From Trileptium ribeirensis (taxonomy: Eukaryota; Nematoda; Enoplea; Enoplida; Thoracostomopsidae), in the NCBI GenBank assembly GCA_030248225.1, contig JASANE010011798.1:62001-126000 (forward strand): DNA of 64,000 bases, written 5' to 3'. Positions within the stretch are counted from its first letter, which is position 1. The number at the start of each line of letters is the position of its first letter. Under the pieces are notes generated by a model that did not search any database, was not told where the DNA came from, and saw only the letters and a program-made list of their open reading frames with translations. Positions 47,700-60,659 of this stretch are shown in pieces. A program made the translations under genes and the position numbers.

Positions 47700-50600
47700 G
47701 CCACCGAACCAAACAGCATAACACTTATCGATACTGGCAGTTACAGAAGATTGCTGCCGCTGTCCTTCGCTTTGCCAACGTCAAATGATTCTAAGTACCA
47801 AAGCCTCACAGCCGTGAACGCTAACCCGATCAAAACCTACGGTTTCGGACATTGCAATTCTCGCTCACAGTGCCAACGAATGCTATCGATGTCATTTTAT
47901 CATTGCCAACGTAGCTCAACCGATATTAGGCCTAGATTTCGTACGAGCGCACGAACTGACAATCGACTGTGGTGACAACACAATTCGACCAGCGGTTACG
48001 TCCAACTGCTGTGCAACAACAACCGGGATAAGCAACAGTGATCTCGTGTTCAAACTTATGCCGCACAATGTCATCAAATCGAGGACACAAAACTGTTCGT
48101 TTCGGAGCTGCAGTAGTGTTTCAAATCTATATTCGAGGAACCATTAACCAACGCTCACGTAATGCATTCAATTCAGCATCAGCATTGTTTAATCATGCAC
48201 CGCCGTGCTTTTTGAGACCGTGATGACTGCTCGGCGATAAGCTTCAGACATCAAAAGACGAATATGTCAATCTCGAACGTACTGGCATTGTCATTGTTCA
48301 ACGAGGATAATCTCTCTGGCCAGCGCCACTTCGTTTTGTCAAGAAATCGGCTGTCGGATCGTGAAATTATGGTGTGACTATCATCACCTCAACATTCGTA
48401 CTGTGCCCGATCCTTACACGATGCCGAACCTCAACGACATCACCCACAAATTATCCGGATCTCGAGTCTTCAGCAAGCTAATTGTATCAAAGCATTTCAA
48501 TAGATTCCGATAGCACCGAAAAATATCAATAAGAGGACTATCACAACACCATAAAGCATGTTCCTTTACTGTCGCAAGCCATTTGGTCTGCGAAGCGCTT
48601 TATAAACGTACCAACGTCTGATGAATCACGCTTCTGCGATATGCAATTCGCCAAAACTCACATCGTCGATTTTCTCGAGGCAAGGGTTACTTAGGACGAA
48701 TATCGCGATCATCTCAATCGCGCATTCGCCCGTCTCGACGAATATGAATTCAAACTCAAAAGAGCCAATTGCAAATTATTCAAGCCGGCTGTCGAAATTG
48801 GCGGTGTCGAACTATCTACGGAAAAAATTTGCCATCTCGAGCGCGATGTAGATCCTATCGGTGGATTCCCGCAGCCAACAACGATCAGCGAGGTGTGACG
48901 ATTCCTCGGCCTCTGTGGCTTTTACCACAGATGCATCGAAGGCTGCTCCAGAATCGCCCCAAGCTAACCGACTTAACAAACCGGGAAATCAAACTGGATC
49001 AAGCGTCTCAAATTCAGCTATAATCGAATAATCCGATGGCGACCCTTCTCCGCTCCAAAGCAGAAAACCGTCAAGCGTTGGGTACTCGATTATCCGCAAC
49101 GGGACGCTAAAATTATTCTCACGACGGACCCATTGAACCAAACCGCTGGTGTAGTATTGCATCAAATGCTCAACGGCGAACTGAGTTCAATGGCTTTATA
49201 TTCCCGAAAGTTCGGCGACAGCGAACGGAAAGAAGTCAACGTACGACTGTGAACTGCTAGCAATTTTTGTTAGCCTCAAGCATTTCACTTGGGTCATCGG
49301 TTATCCTGTGACTCTATACACAGAGCATAAACGGCTGGTCTATTGCTTCAACATAAAAAATCCGAGCCATCAACAAAGCCAGTGGCTATCGTATATCTCC
49401 GAATTCATTATTTCGATTCGACATGTCGCTGATGCCGGAAAGGTCGCCGTGGTTTGTGTTTTGGGCACAGCGGTTGCTGCAGTTCAAGCGACGCCAACGA
49501 TCGCTGAATTCGCGGATGCTCAACTCGAGGATCAAAATCTGCAAACGTTTTTCAAAACAACAACGCTGCCAAACCGGCGATTGTCTGTCAATGGCAAATA
49601 AATCTGGTAGGACGCAAAGATAGTCCATCACTGCCGGCGATATTCCGACAATGCGTATTTGCCTCGATCCACGGCCTCTCGAATGCAGGCTATCGACCGA
49701 CGTTCACTGTGGTTAGCCAGTCGTATGCTTGGCCGGGCATAAGAAAGGACATTCGCACTAAGTTCAAAACCTGCGGCGATTGCCAAGCCGCAAAAATCAA
49801 TCGCCATACAAAGACGTAAAATCGAATCTATACCGACGAGACAACTGTTTTACACGATTCTTGTCGTCTTGTTTGTCCGCTACATCCGAGCAACAGGAAG
49901 CGATATACCGTCACCATTATCGATGAGTATTCTCGATGGTCCGAACTGTTGCACGTCAGCGAAATTTAAGCGACTACAGTTGCGGACGCGCCGGTCAACG
50001 TATGGATATCGCGCGTTGGAGTTCTTCGGGTCGTCGTCACTGATCGGGGAGCACAAATCGAATATTCTTTACGCATCATTTACCTTAATGCTACAGTAAA
50101 CTTAACCCACGACCATCAACAATCCTATTTTGCTATTTCGGTTAAAAATCTGTTACCGAACGTTTTTGGTAAACCTTAATCCGGAGCAAAACTGTCCGCG
50201 CATGACAAATCTGCGATAGCAATCCGAAAAATTTGTGTTCGCGAAAATTCAACAAAGATTATCGAATTTTTTGTGAACGAAAATCTATGGGATTTTCATT
50301 CCCTGGCTTTGTTCGCGAACATTGCAAGCTAAACCAAGACCGATAAATTTGTGGCATCACTATTACGTTAAATTTGTTCGGGAACAGCAACAAATACAAA
50401 CCGAAAGCTGACAGACATTAATATACACAGATTTCACTGCAAATTCAAAATCCCTAAAATTCTCTTCGAACGCAAGGTGTAATTTTTGGTACTTGTTTCT
50501 GCTTTTGCCAAGTTTCTGTCATCGAAAACCCGATTAAATTTCCGCATTTGTTTCGTAACAACGGTTTGCGGTTTGCTATCGGCTATTACAAAATAGGATA

Positions 50601-51200
50601 GTCCATGGATATAGGTTAAGTTTACACGTGCATAACAAGTGTGCGGGTGGACCTGATTTTGTCACATTCTGCCGCGGCTCTAAAGCCAAGCTTGGCTAGC
50701 CGCGATTAACCAGTGTGGCATTTTTGGCCGAGCCAGACCCTACAAATAAAATCACTCCGAGAGCTCGCATTCACCTTCCTGGATCATTGCTCGATTACGC
50801 GCAGGAACCGTAATTATAACGACGTTGTCGCAATTTGCCGACGATTGGCTACAAAGGATCCACACCATGATATCGCGTCATCGAAGATGTATGCATACAA
50901 CGATGCACATTCCGCACAATTTGGCAAAATCAAAGTTCATTTGGATCCGAAACGAAAGAGCACACAACAGCCTCGAGTATCGTTACAAAGGACGGTACAA
51001 CGTGATCAAAATAGGACCGAAAATCGTTCTGAGCAACAACGCAAGTCGGGAGGACACTGTTTCGCTCAAGTCTGCACTCGCATGGTACAGGACGAGACGA
51101 GGAAGGATTGCGACGTATCTTCACCGACAATGATGTCGTACAAAACCGGCAAGCCTAACTTGGTTGTCGGGGCGAAATTGTTATCGTTTCGGTTATCCTT
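47700..51200 (+). pseudogene. Gypsy-2 pol remnant: protease, RT, RNase H, integrase
   Basis: Protease: LIDTGSY near 47730 and ILGLDFVRAHELTIDCGD near 47930. RT: WPAPLRFVKK near 48320, WCDYHHLNIRTVPDPYTMPN near 48370, then the active-site box reading FLEA at 48671-48682 where an xLDD box is expected. RNase H: ILTTDPLNQTAGVVLHQ near 49110 and VTLYTEHKRLVYCF near 49310, where the usual TDH is TEH. Integrase: a CGDC zinc-binding pair near 49770, TIIDEYSRWSELLHV near 49912 and VVVTDRGAQIEY near 50032. The block with the third catalytic acid is missing and replaced by 50.1-50.7 kb. The chain resumes at 50830 (FADDWLQRIHTMISRHRR) and ends in a GPY/F-like segment (YKGRYNVIK) near 50985. Several stops and frame changes. 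Confidence 0.85.
50100..50715. other. Non-Gypsy insert or replacement inside integrase
   Basis: Integrase homology stops near 50090 and resumes near 50720. The intervening ~600 bp has an inverted pair (TGTTCGCGAA near 50236 and TTCGCGAACA near 50313) and repeated TTGTTCG motifs, but no clear matching outer ends. It may be an inserted MITE or unrelated DNA left by a deletion. Confidence 0.4.
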
Positions 51201-51575
51201 GGTGGCTAGCGCTTAACGTCCCGGCTAATTGAACACCGCTCAAGGGCAAACATTTTTGTCCTGACGATGTTCCGATCAAATTGTTCGCTATTGAAAGCTA
51301 TGACTTGGTCAAACGTGTTTACATTCAACTTTAAAGGATTCGACTAACGACTGTTGTACTAGGTATCCGGGCATCACAAGCGAAATTATCGAAACCAACC
51401 GCTGCATGCAGCGAAGGACATGACGTACAAGTTCAACACTGGATGCTGCTGCGCAATCTCACAGCTCCGCAGCTCAATTCTGCTCTGCGCCAAAGCAGTC
51501 CGAATTACAGTCGAATCCACAAATCGGCTTTATTTACGGCTGATGCAATTCGCTGAATCCGAGCTCCAGCCTTCC

Positions 51576-51587
51576 GATGGAGGCTTA
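51576..51587 (+). other. Polypurine-tract-like site before the 3' LTR
   Basis: GATGGAGGCTTA directly before TGTAGC, the position and general look of the CsRn1-type purine tract. Weak purine content because of decay. Confidence 0.4.
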
Positions 51588-51889
51588 TGTAGCAGCACTA
51601 AATTTGTTTGCTGCTATCTAGAAAACTCGAAGAAGTTTCTATTAAACTGAAAATATCAAGAACCAATTCAATAATTCTAGGACCGGGCTCTCTACTCTAA
51701 TTGGCTTAATATAAATATCTTACATATATTAGCAACATCTTTTCGTTTCTTGCTTCTCAGTTGCGTTTTGCAGTGACACATATACTGCACTATCGGCATG
51801 TCCTCTATGCTCCTTTTTAGTTACTTGTTAAAGCTTTTATTGTTTTCTCGTGCGTCCGCCACATGAACTAATACCAACGGGTCATTGCA
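51588..51889 (+). repeat. Gypsy-2 3' LTR
   Basis: Starts TGTAGC after the purine tract and ends ATTGCA. Homologous to the 5' LTR from 51612 on. Its polyadenylation signal has decayed (GTTAAAGC instead of AATAAAGC). Confidence 0.75.
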
Positions 51890-54620
51890 ACGTCAATCAC
51901 AACTTATACTCATATTTCAAAATATTAAGGTTGAATTTGTGGACTCAAATTTCCTAAAAACGTTAATTTTTCCAGTGTGTGGTTTCCATTTTCCAGTCAG
52001 TTGAAGAACCAATTACTATATGACAGTTACAAAATGATAAATTTTAAACATTAGTCGATCCAAGAACTCGTTGCACCTTTTAAAATGATTTTGCGTTGGG
52101 CCATTTGAATTTAATATGTAAATTATACAAGAATCAGCTCTTCCGTTTGCTATTGGAATGCAACTATATGCATGAGAATAGGCCTTCTTAAGAACTTTTC
52201 CATGGTGATTGTGAACTTCTCTGCATTTTCGATATACATAATATTGTGTTTGCAGCTGTTCTTCAATGTTGTCACTTTGATTAAACCGCTACTAATTGCA
52301 ACGCATATTAATAATTTAAAAATCCAGCGCTCTTTAGTTCATGTCGTACTATCAAAATTTTTCAAGCTTTTCTTGGTTTATATACAAAATTGTCGTTTGT
52401 ATCTGGATTAGAAACGAAGCAGATCATCTCAGGAACACAATGATTATTGTGAAAGAGAATACATATTATTTTGTAGCCGCCAATGGTATCTGTGCGGTGG
52501 TAAATAAAACGTCATGTTGTACAAAAACAGTTATATCTTTGATGAGATGGCTGCTTTTCTCTCCACGGGTTTCGTTTGTGCACTGGAATTATGGCTGAAA
52601 CCAAGAGGGCATAACGAAAAAGTTTGTCACTTTACAGCACTGTAAGGATTCCAAGGTCCCAGGATGGGGTAGCAGGCACTTCAGGAAGTTCGGGTATCCT
52701 TTCGGCATTTCCAGGGAAGGATGAGCCAGTGAGCAAAGGGAAGCAGCCAAGGGGATAACTTTTCAAAACAATTTTGCCAAGTTTCCACAGATTTTTAGCC
52801 ATATCCTATTATCTCCTCGATTTTTGGCAATATTTGCCAACATTTTCTGGATGGCGGGGGGAGGGGGAGGCAGAGCGTCAGGGGGTCGGGTTACCTGCCA
52901 AGGAGAATCGGCGCTCGCCATGATGAGGGCCGAGTCTCAGGGGATAATCTTCCTTTTCTCTCTATGTTCATGTATATTAACCTGTGTTTCATTGCACGGG
53001 CATTTTCGGCCCGGCCCCCAATTCTGCGGGATCATCAGACTCCCAGTTTTAGAGGTAGCTAGAACACCACAGTTTAGGAGGTTTATCAGACTTCCGAGTT
53101 TTAAGGGGTCGGGTAGACACTTGTCAACGGTTTATCCGAGCGCGCACATAAACATGGGGGTCTGTGTACAATGACCCCAAAAATGGGGACCATACCGAAA
53201 AAGCACTGCTATCAACATTAGCATTAGAGTCATGGGAAGTGACATGCTCTTCGCTTATGCACTCGTGGTAAAGGTATACATAAGGAAACCTATAGCACAA
53301 TACAGTTGTATTGTTACATTAACTTAGACCCAGGTTTTCATTTCATTATAGGATATAGGTGCAGAAGGTCGATCGGTTTAGGGGGATAGATGATATCGGC
53401 GGGTAAGAGCACGCGGCGGGAGAGACAGGCTAAGGCAGCACCTCCCCCATATTTTTCTTCATAGGTTTCCCCATTTTTCCAAATTTTCTTTTAAAATTGT
53501 TATATAATACCAAATTATTTTATTGAATCCCAAATAAATATGCTCATAATTAATGAAATTTTTAGTTTCTTCGACACTTGGGAAAGGTTGGGGCTAAATA
53601 TGGCTCAAAGAGTGGTGGTTCGACCTTTGTAAGGTAACAACCCTTACCCCTACCATGTACATTTATGCATATATAAACAACGTCTGATATGTATGTAATG
53701 TTAATACTTCGAGTTAAACCATCATGCAACAGAAAAGTTATATATATTTATATCTAAACATAGCACGATGCCACTTTCAGGCGTTGACGATTACGCAACA
53801 TGGTATTGGCAAACAAAGGGAAACCAATGAGAACGAATTGAGCTCCAATGTTCACTACCTGGAAAGTCTCAGTACAATGATATAAAGTGTATTTGTGTCC
53901 CTTTGTTTTCTAGAATAATATATAATATCACAAAACTTGCGCGTATATGATCGATTTTAGCTTAATCTAATTATTAGTAATATAGGTTTTACAATCTTTC
54001 TTTGGAAATATTATTCGAAAAGTAAACCGCAATTATATATTATAACAAAATTGAAGTTCCGGCGAACGAGCAACATCAAAAGTTTATGCGCTAATTCTAC
54101 GAACTTTTTGTTGAAAATAAGCTATTTCATGAACATGCCAATCATGTCAATAAATAATTTAGAGATTATCTGTAAAAAATGCTTGAAACGCTCCAATTTA
54201 TAAACCATAAAAATGGGCAACATAGTTCCAGTAAATTCGTGGTAGAGCGTGGTTATTGGTTAGAGTTGTTATTTTTGCAGCACCTGACGCAGTAGATTGC
54301 CAAAAGGACGCTGCTGCATTGCCTGAATTATAAAATCAGGTTATTTGCTAGAATATTCAAGGTTGTCATTAGCACCAGATTGTCACCTTTCAAAAAGATT
54401 TAAGGTTAAGCAGGAACTCAGTAGGTGTTTCTATAGAATCGTAGAACACCTTTGACGTTTTCAACTCGGAAAATAATATATTCACAAAAAATTGTGTAAA
54501 ATTTTATTCAGAAGATGGTTTCAATATTTCAGTTAATGCAGTTGAATAAGTGTGAATTATTGAAACATAAATTGAAGAAAGCAGTCTGTAGTCTTTTTTA
54601 AGTTTTAATTATGTATGTAC
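51890..54620. other. No gene supported; includes repeat F copy
   Basis: AT-rich apart from GC-rich patches at 52640-53170 and 53350-53460. Short frames (for example 52824-53174) run through the GC-rich repeat and show no domain. Confidence 0.4.
52640..52985. repeat. Dispersed repeat family F, copy 3
   Basis: An AT tract with TTTTTGGCAATATTTGCCAA, then a G-rich block (GGGGGGAGGGGGAGGC), then CAGGGGATAATCTTCC and TATGTTCATGTAT, the same box order as copies 1 and 2. Confidence 0.45.
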
Positions 54621-54800
54621 ACAGTGGCGTGGCCGGGGGACATGCATAAATATCCCCTCTGTCAGGATCTTGTTTTGAGCTTCAGACAAAGCGAAATATT
54701 GATCAATTGCAAACCTTTTTATACTTTGAAATGTTGGAATTCTGAAAAAACCTAAGGTATAACTATTGATAATGAAATGCATTGTAATATATTGCATGAT
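54621..54800. mobile_element. hAT-type terminus, fragment
   Basis: CAGTGGCGTGGCCGGGGG at 54621 has the typical form of hAT terminal repeats of the CAGTGGCGTRGCC class. It is followed by sequence with no transposase. A partner terminus was not found, so only one end is supported. Confidence 0.45.
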
Positions 54801-54942
54801 CATTAAGAATGTGTTTATGATGACGACAAAGAAAATTTACCGCACTAAAAAATTAAACAGGTTTATTTGATGTCATTCACCCCTTTCTTAGTTTCATATC
54901 ATCTTAAAAAACTAAAAAATAAAGCAAGTTATTCTCCTGAAT

Positions 54943-56345
54943 GATTATCGAATTTTTCATAAAAAAGCTACATGAAGTAATTGGTATATCGCAGCAGATA
55001 TCTTTGAACAGTCTTTTTAATGGGTGTTTCCCAGAACTGCGGTTACATTGTACGATCACTCCTATCTTTAAAAATGGCGATATATCCGATATCCGAAATT
55101 ACAGACCTATTTAATTTATATTAATATGTGGCAAGGTTACGGAAATCATTGCAGAAGATGCTTTAAAGAGACATCTCATAGTAAATAATTTAAATTGTGC
55201 ATCTCAACACGGATTTCTGAAAAGGCGATCTACCTGCACACTGTTATGTCAATGTAAAATGAAATGGTCAACAATAGTTGATTCTGGTAAATCAGGTGTT
55301 ATAATTTACACAGATTATGGCACGGCTTTAGACACTGTGTCACACCTTAAGTTATTACAAAAGCTTTTTGCATATATTACCTGTGGATTAGTTCTAAGTT
55401 GATTTAAAGCTTTTAATAACACAGAACATTTTGCGTTAATTTAAACTGGAGTTGTTCGATAGTGTGTTGTGTTAAATCTGGAGCACGACGGAGAAGCGTT
55501 TTAGGACATTGCTTTTTATACTATATATAAATGACATATGCAACAATTTACGTGATATAGACATTAGATATCCGTGGGCGACATTAAATTCTTTAAACGT
55601 TTTCAATTAATTTTATAAAATTGTAATTCAAGTCATGAAAAAGGTTACTTTACAAGAAACCCTTAATAATATTCTAAATTGATCAAATCTATAGCAACTA
55701 AATTCATCAGGTGAAAAATATTGATATATATACGTGTCGGTAATCAATATAATAAAAATATTTGTTGTATAGCCGGTACTCCGTTGAAATGCTGTGAAAT
55801 ATTATAACGATTTAGACACTTTAACAGATTTCAAGCTTCAACAAAAATTACATTGTAATGATGTTTCAAAAATGTTAAAAATTAGTAATATGCTATTTTG
55901 ATGTTTTCTTACTAATGACACACTAGCATTATTATATGCATTTAAAACGTATGTGCGACCAATCTTTGGAATATGCCAGTAAGGTTTGATTCACCTAGCG
56001 ACCAATCAGACGTTGATATTATTGAGTTTAGCGATACTTTACTCGCAGACTCTGTCATAAATTGCGCATCACATATATACCGTATACAGAAAAAATAAAA
56101 CTATTTAATTTGGAAAGCCATGAGCTAAGACTTCTTTATAATGATTTGATAATGGTATACAGAACTGCTGCATGGGTTAATAGATTTTCAGATTCACGCA
56201 TTTTTGCAATTATCACCTAACTCTAATCTTCGCGGACACGGCTGTAAATTAGTGAAAATCAGATTTCGCACAAATGTGGGAAACATATTTTCAGTGTACC
56301 TATAGCAGATATAAAAAATACAATTTACAATTAACTATTTGGTAT
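54943..56345 (+). mobile_element. LINE-D: CR1/Jockey-like LINE, RT to 3' end, dead
   Basis: Fragments: SLNSLFNGCFPELRL and ITPIFKNGDISDIRNYRPI near 55015-55110 (start of RT); SQHGFLKRRSTCTLL near 55205; YTDYGTALDTVSHLKLLQKL near 55305 (palm A, with its catalytic Asp region eroded); SVGDIKFFK near 55572, where YADD is expected, so the catalytic pair is lost; AFKTYVRPIFGICQ near 55940; and LRGHGCKLVKIRFRTNVGN near 56230 at the C-terminus. The 3' end runs into AATAAATAAATA at 56357, which appears to seed the long array that follows. Confidence 0.85.
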
Positions 56346-56354
56346 CGCGACAAT

Positions 56355-57217
56355 GTCAATAAATAAATAAATAAATAATCAGATAAATAGCGAAATACAT
56401 AAATACACGAAATAAATACTGAAATACGTAAATTCATAGACACATATAAATACATAAATAAGTAAATAAATAAAATACGTAAATAAATACAAAATGCATA
56501 AATACATAAAATACATAAATATATAAATATATATACATATAAATACATAAATAATCAGATAAATACCTAAATACATAAATACACAAAATAAATACTGAAA
56601 TACGTAAATTCATAGACACATATAAATACATAAATACATAAATAAGTAAATAAATAAAATACGTAAATAAATACAAAATGCATAAATACATAAAATACAT
56701 AAATATATAAATATATACATATAAATACATAAATAATCAGATAAATACCTAAATACATAAATACACAAAATAAATACTGAAATACGTAAATTCATAGACA
56801 CATATAAATACATAAATACATATATAAGTCAATAAATAAAATACGTAAATAAATACAAAATGCATAAATACATAAAATACATAAATATATAAGTATATAC
56901 ACATAAATACATAAATACATAAATGCATAAATAAATGCATTACTTAATAAATAGATAAATATAAATAAGTAAATCAATAAAAGACAAAGTATTAAATAAA
57001 TAAATATATATAATACAAAAATACTTAAACACATAAATAAATACATAAATGTATAAATACTATACATATATACATAGATACATAAATTCATAAATACACA
57101 AACACATAAATACATAAATACATAAGGCCATAAATACATAAATAAATAAATAAATAACTAAATAAATAATAAATAAATAAATAAATAAGTTACTTAATAA
57201 ATAATTTTTAATAAATA

Positions 57218-57248
<31 letters not shown>

Positions 57249-57262
57249 ATTAATTAATTAAT
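56355..57262. repeat. ATAAATAC/ATAA tandem array with ~179-bp higher-order units
   Basis: About 0.9 kb of TACATAAA/TAAATAAA-type repeats. The landmark AATCAGATAAATA recurs at 56377, 56553 and 56735 (spacing 176 and 182 bp). Between these marks the same variants recur in order (TACTGAAATACGTAAATTCA, ATAGACACATATAAATAC, ACAAAATGCATAAATAC). So three higher-order units stand on the base repeat before it dissolves into plain ATAA repeats at 57130-57262. Confidence 0.9.
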
Positions 57263-60200
57263 TAATAAATTCATCGACATTACATATTTATAGCACTTGA
57301 TTATCCTGTGTTGCTACCACAGCTACCAATATCATATTAATTTTTAATATAAAAGTAGAAGGCTGGCGAGAATTGTTCTTCAAAAGTTAGTAACAAAATT
57401 TTGTAGAAAGTATTTTCAAAGTACGCGTACACATCGCATATCATTTGCGTTATGATAAGTTCGTGAAGGATTTCTAAAGAGGTAATGATTGCTTTATTCT
57501 TTCTACGAATATCCTGTCTTTCCAATAAGAATACTGGTACCGCAAACGTGTTAGTAGTCGGTAAGAATTTTCATAAACCAAAGACAGAGTGGACCACTTA
57601 CCAATTATGCTTGGCCCTGGGCTCAAAAATTTCAAAAGCTCGAATCAGAGCCATCGAATTTATCAATATAAATTATCACCGATACATAAAACATCCTTAC
57701 ATATAGTCCCCTTGAGGCACAGTTCATTCAACTGTCACTGCGCTTAGAAGTCAAAGCCATTTGCTCTATCTTCTCGAAGCCCTGAGGAAAATGTGGAATC
57801 CAAACGGGCCCTTGTTTCATTTACAACATAGCCGTCACAATAGTTGAAATTTCGGTTACCTAAATTCCGGATTAGGTTCAGGATTTAATCAGTTAGCCAC
57901 TAATAGCTAGCATTATGTGGTTTACTTCGAGCAGTTTTTAAGTCAAGATGTAAAATATACCAACATGGCTTTGACAAGATTTCGCTGTAATAATACATTT
58001 ATCGGCAATGTGTAAGCGTCCCATTAGCTTGAAAACGTAGCGTCATGTACAGATTAGGCTGATAACACAAAAAATTGAGAAAAATTTTCGCTGCCTAGCG
58101 GTGGTAAAAGTGTTATTGCTGATTCGTATAAAATATCTGACAAATCTACTTTGCACTTTCGAGCATTGTGGCCATATTAAAAGCGTCATTCTGCCGAATT
58201 CGTTTCCACGATTTCATTGCAGAGAAACGCCGGTTTCTTAAAAATGAGATCCAATGGCTTTGCAGCTTCTTAAGTTAAATTGCACTAGACTAATATTTCT
58301 TTCCGAGTAGGTGAACACCATCTGAGTTTAGACAACAGTTTAGCGGAGGTCATAATTTATAAGCAATACACATAGCCGACTGACATACCATACCAGATAA
58401 TGATTGAATTATTTACTTTCAACGCGTATCAAAAACCGGTGTCAGGGCCGCGACAGTATATATTATACTGTGTAGTTCGGGCAAAGTCAAGCTGAGGTGC
58501 AAAACGTTATGTCCCTAAAACCTATTTATTTATTTATTTATCGATTTTTACAGTACTGACAGTCAGGGTCGCAATCATAGCATAAACCAATTTTTGATAG
58601 TGTCCGGCATACCGTAGTTACCACATTTTTGTTTACGGTGTTGTACACATCCTTAGCTACCAATTTCCAACGGAATAACAGTTAGGGATACCTTCTGTAG
58701 CTAATGCGGTGTATTAGTCAGCTATGCTATATAATTTTTAAAAATCTCGATATTTATATCTTGACCATACGAATTTTAGCGAGATTATGCCGCACACCGT
58801 CAAAAACTACAAAGAAGACACAGTGTGCTTGACAGAAAGTGGCAACACCCCTAGCTAGTTACCTTTGAAAAAATCCTTACTAAACATGGCGCGGCCAGGA
58901 CATCCAATTGTCCACAGTGTGCCTGACATTGTCTGGAGAACATAGGGTCCAAACTTTGGGGACATGAACATGAATAACTACTATAACGTGAACGCCGCAT
59001 AAATAGAACAACCTAGACAACAGCGTCCGAGGCCGCAAGGAGAACTGTATAGTAAATGTACATTACAGTTTTTCTTTTTCTGCATCAGATATGAGGCCCT
59101 TCAAGCCCGAGGCCCCAGGATTGACGTTTGGTGAGGGGCTGAGCAGAGTAAATGCTAGGGGAAATTACGCCAAATTTGCTACCAATTATTGTACGATACT
59201 ATCAATTGCAGATTTCTTGCCGCAATCATAAAAGATCTCACTTTACTCATCTTGCGATAATTTGTTTAACCAAAAAACCCAGCAGAGCTAAAATTTGCGA
59301 TTTTCTGATAGTATAATATTGGAATTGTTACTTAAGCATGCGAGGTTTGGTTGTTTGGTATTCAGCATCCATATATTGTGCCCAACGCATCTTAGTACTT
59401 ATAGGCTTCGGCAACAAACGTATTTCTGTTCGTGACTAAAATCATTAAAGTTGAGCTTTGTAAACCTGGCAACGCAAATACCAGAATACTTCTATCTAAA
59501 ACAACAGCTTTTATGACCAAGGCATTTTATAGATTTTCGTTCGTGCTTAGTTCTTGACAGACAATAAGTCTTTGAACTAACCAATAAATACGGAATCAAA
59601 GAAAAGTGTTTTTGTTAAATGGGCTGTGTTGAAAGTAGAGCAAGTTTAGTATTGTACAGTAATATCAGCTGCAAATAACCATGTACTGAGGAACGATTTT
59701 TAAAATGCTACAAAATTTAAGTCAATCGCTAACCGCGTTTTTAAGACATCACATCGGCGACCTCGATACATTATCACCGTGTTTTACTATTGCTGCGACT
59801 GTTACAAATCCGTCTGGGTTCTAGGCTTTGGATTGTGTCAGAATGGTCAAATCAATGCTGTCTTTAATAACACGCCTTCTTTTTCTAAACTTTTATTGCA
59901 CAGTTTATGTAATACTGCATTCAGCCCTCATGAACAGTCGTCTATGTTAGTTACGATGTCGTATTATTTATCGGATATTAAAAGGCTTCCATGCCATTTT
60001 GTTGACCTATGGATACAAGAAAACAAGATTTATATGAGTTTATTCCGAATAAGCATCAGAACCTGCCTTGATCACACTGTATATCACACCTGTAAGTCGG
60101 CCGCCACCTTAATCAAATAATACATGGGTCAGCCCGTCCAAATGAGGTCTTGAATACCTTATTATTTAGAGGGGACCGATATATTTGTGTGTGACATTGA

Positions 60201-60659
60201 TTTTGATGTTTTGGCATTAGTAAATCGTAGCGTAAATTGTATTGTATATTGTAAACATGGCTTCGCTATAATATATTCAACCGTTAAACATTAAGTAGGA
60301 ATACGGTTTTTGGCATTGAAACCATAATTAGTTATGATACTCCAATCGGGGACGGAGGTTGTTTTAGATTTAAATAATAGTTTCATTTCTCCAAATCTTT
60401 AAACTACCTTATGGTAGCAACATACCACGCTGATGTTGATAAGTGTATTAATAAATGCGGAACTACTCCTTCCGAGTTACTCTGTGTTAACAATAAAATG
60501 CCTGACGTCAAAGAAGACAGGTTACCCATAAAATGATCTGGTTTAGAAGCCAGATCTACCCATATCCACTTGGACAGTGGTATTATAGTTTGAGATTTGG
60601 AGAATATGTATCATTATTCTATTTTATGAAAAGGGACGCAAATTATGAATATGAAATAA
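57263..60659. other. No gene supported
   Basis: AT-rich. A (TTTA)n tract lies at 58519-58541. The string ATAACGTGAACGCCGC at about 58985 matches the right terminus of MITE-B (ATAACGTAAACGC), and AGTGTCCGGCATACCGTA near 58600 recalls its interior, so an eroded relative may lie at 58.59-59.0 kb. A 113-codon frame at 59779-60120 has no recognisable domain. Confidence 0.35.

Larger units (their letters stand above)
45598..51889 (+). mobile_element. Gypsy-2: degenerate CsRn1-type Ty3/Gypsy element
   Basis: Full layout recognisable: 5' LTR, tRNA-Trp-type primer site, gag with Zn-finger remnant, protease, RT, RNase H, integrase, GPY/F-type C-terminus, purine tract, 3' LTR. The two LTRs are only about 75% alike by eye and every domain has stops or frameshifts, so it is an old dead copy. 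It also holds a LINE-like piece near 46.9-47.1 kb and unrelated DNA at 50.1-50.7 kb. Confidence 0.88.

Noticed and set aside
52824..53174. 116-codon plus-strand frame
   Set aside because: Runs through a G-rich repeat F copy; composition follows the repeat.
56300..57139. Several overlapping minus-strand open frames rich in Tyr, Ile and Leu that look like membrane proteins
   Set aside because: They are translations of the ATAAATAC tandem array; the repeated peptide simply follows the DNA repeat.
59779..60120. 113-codon plus-strand frame
   Set aside because: No recognisable domain, no splice or coding context; probably chance.
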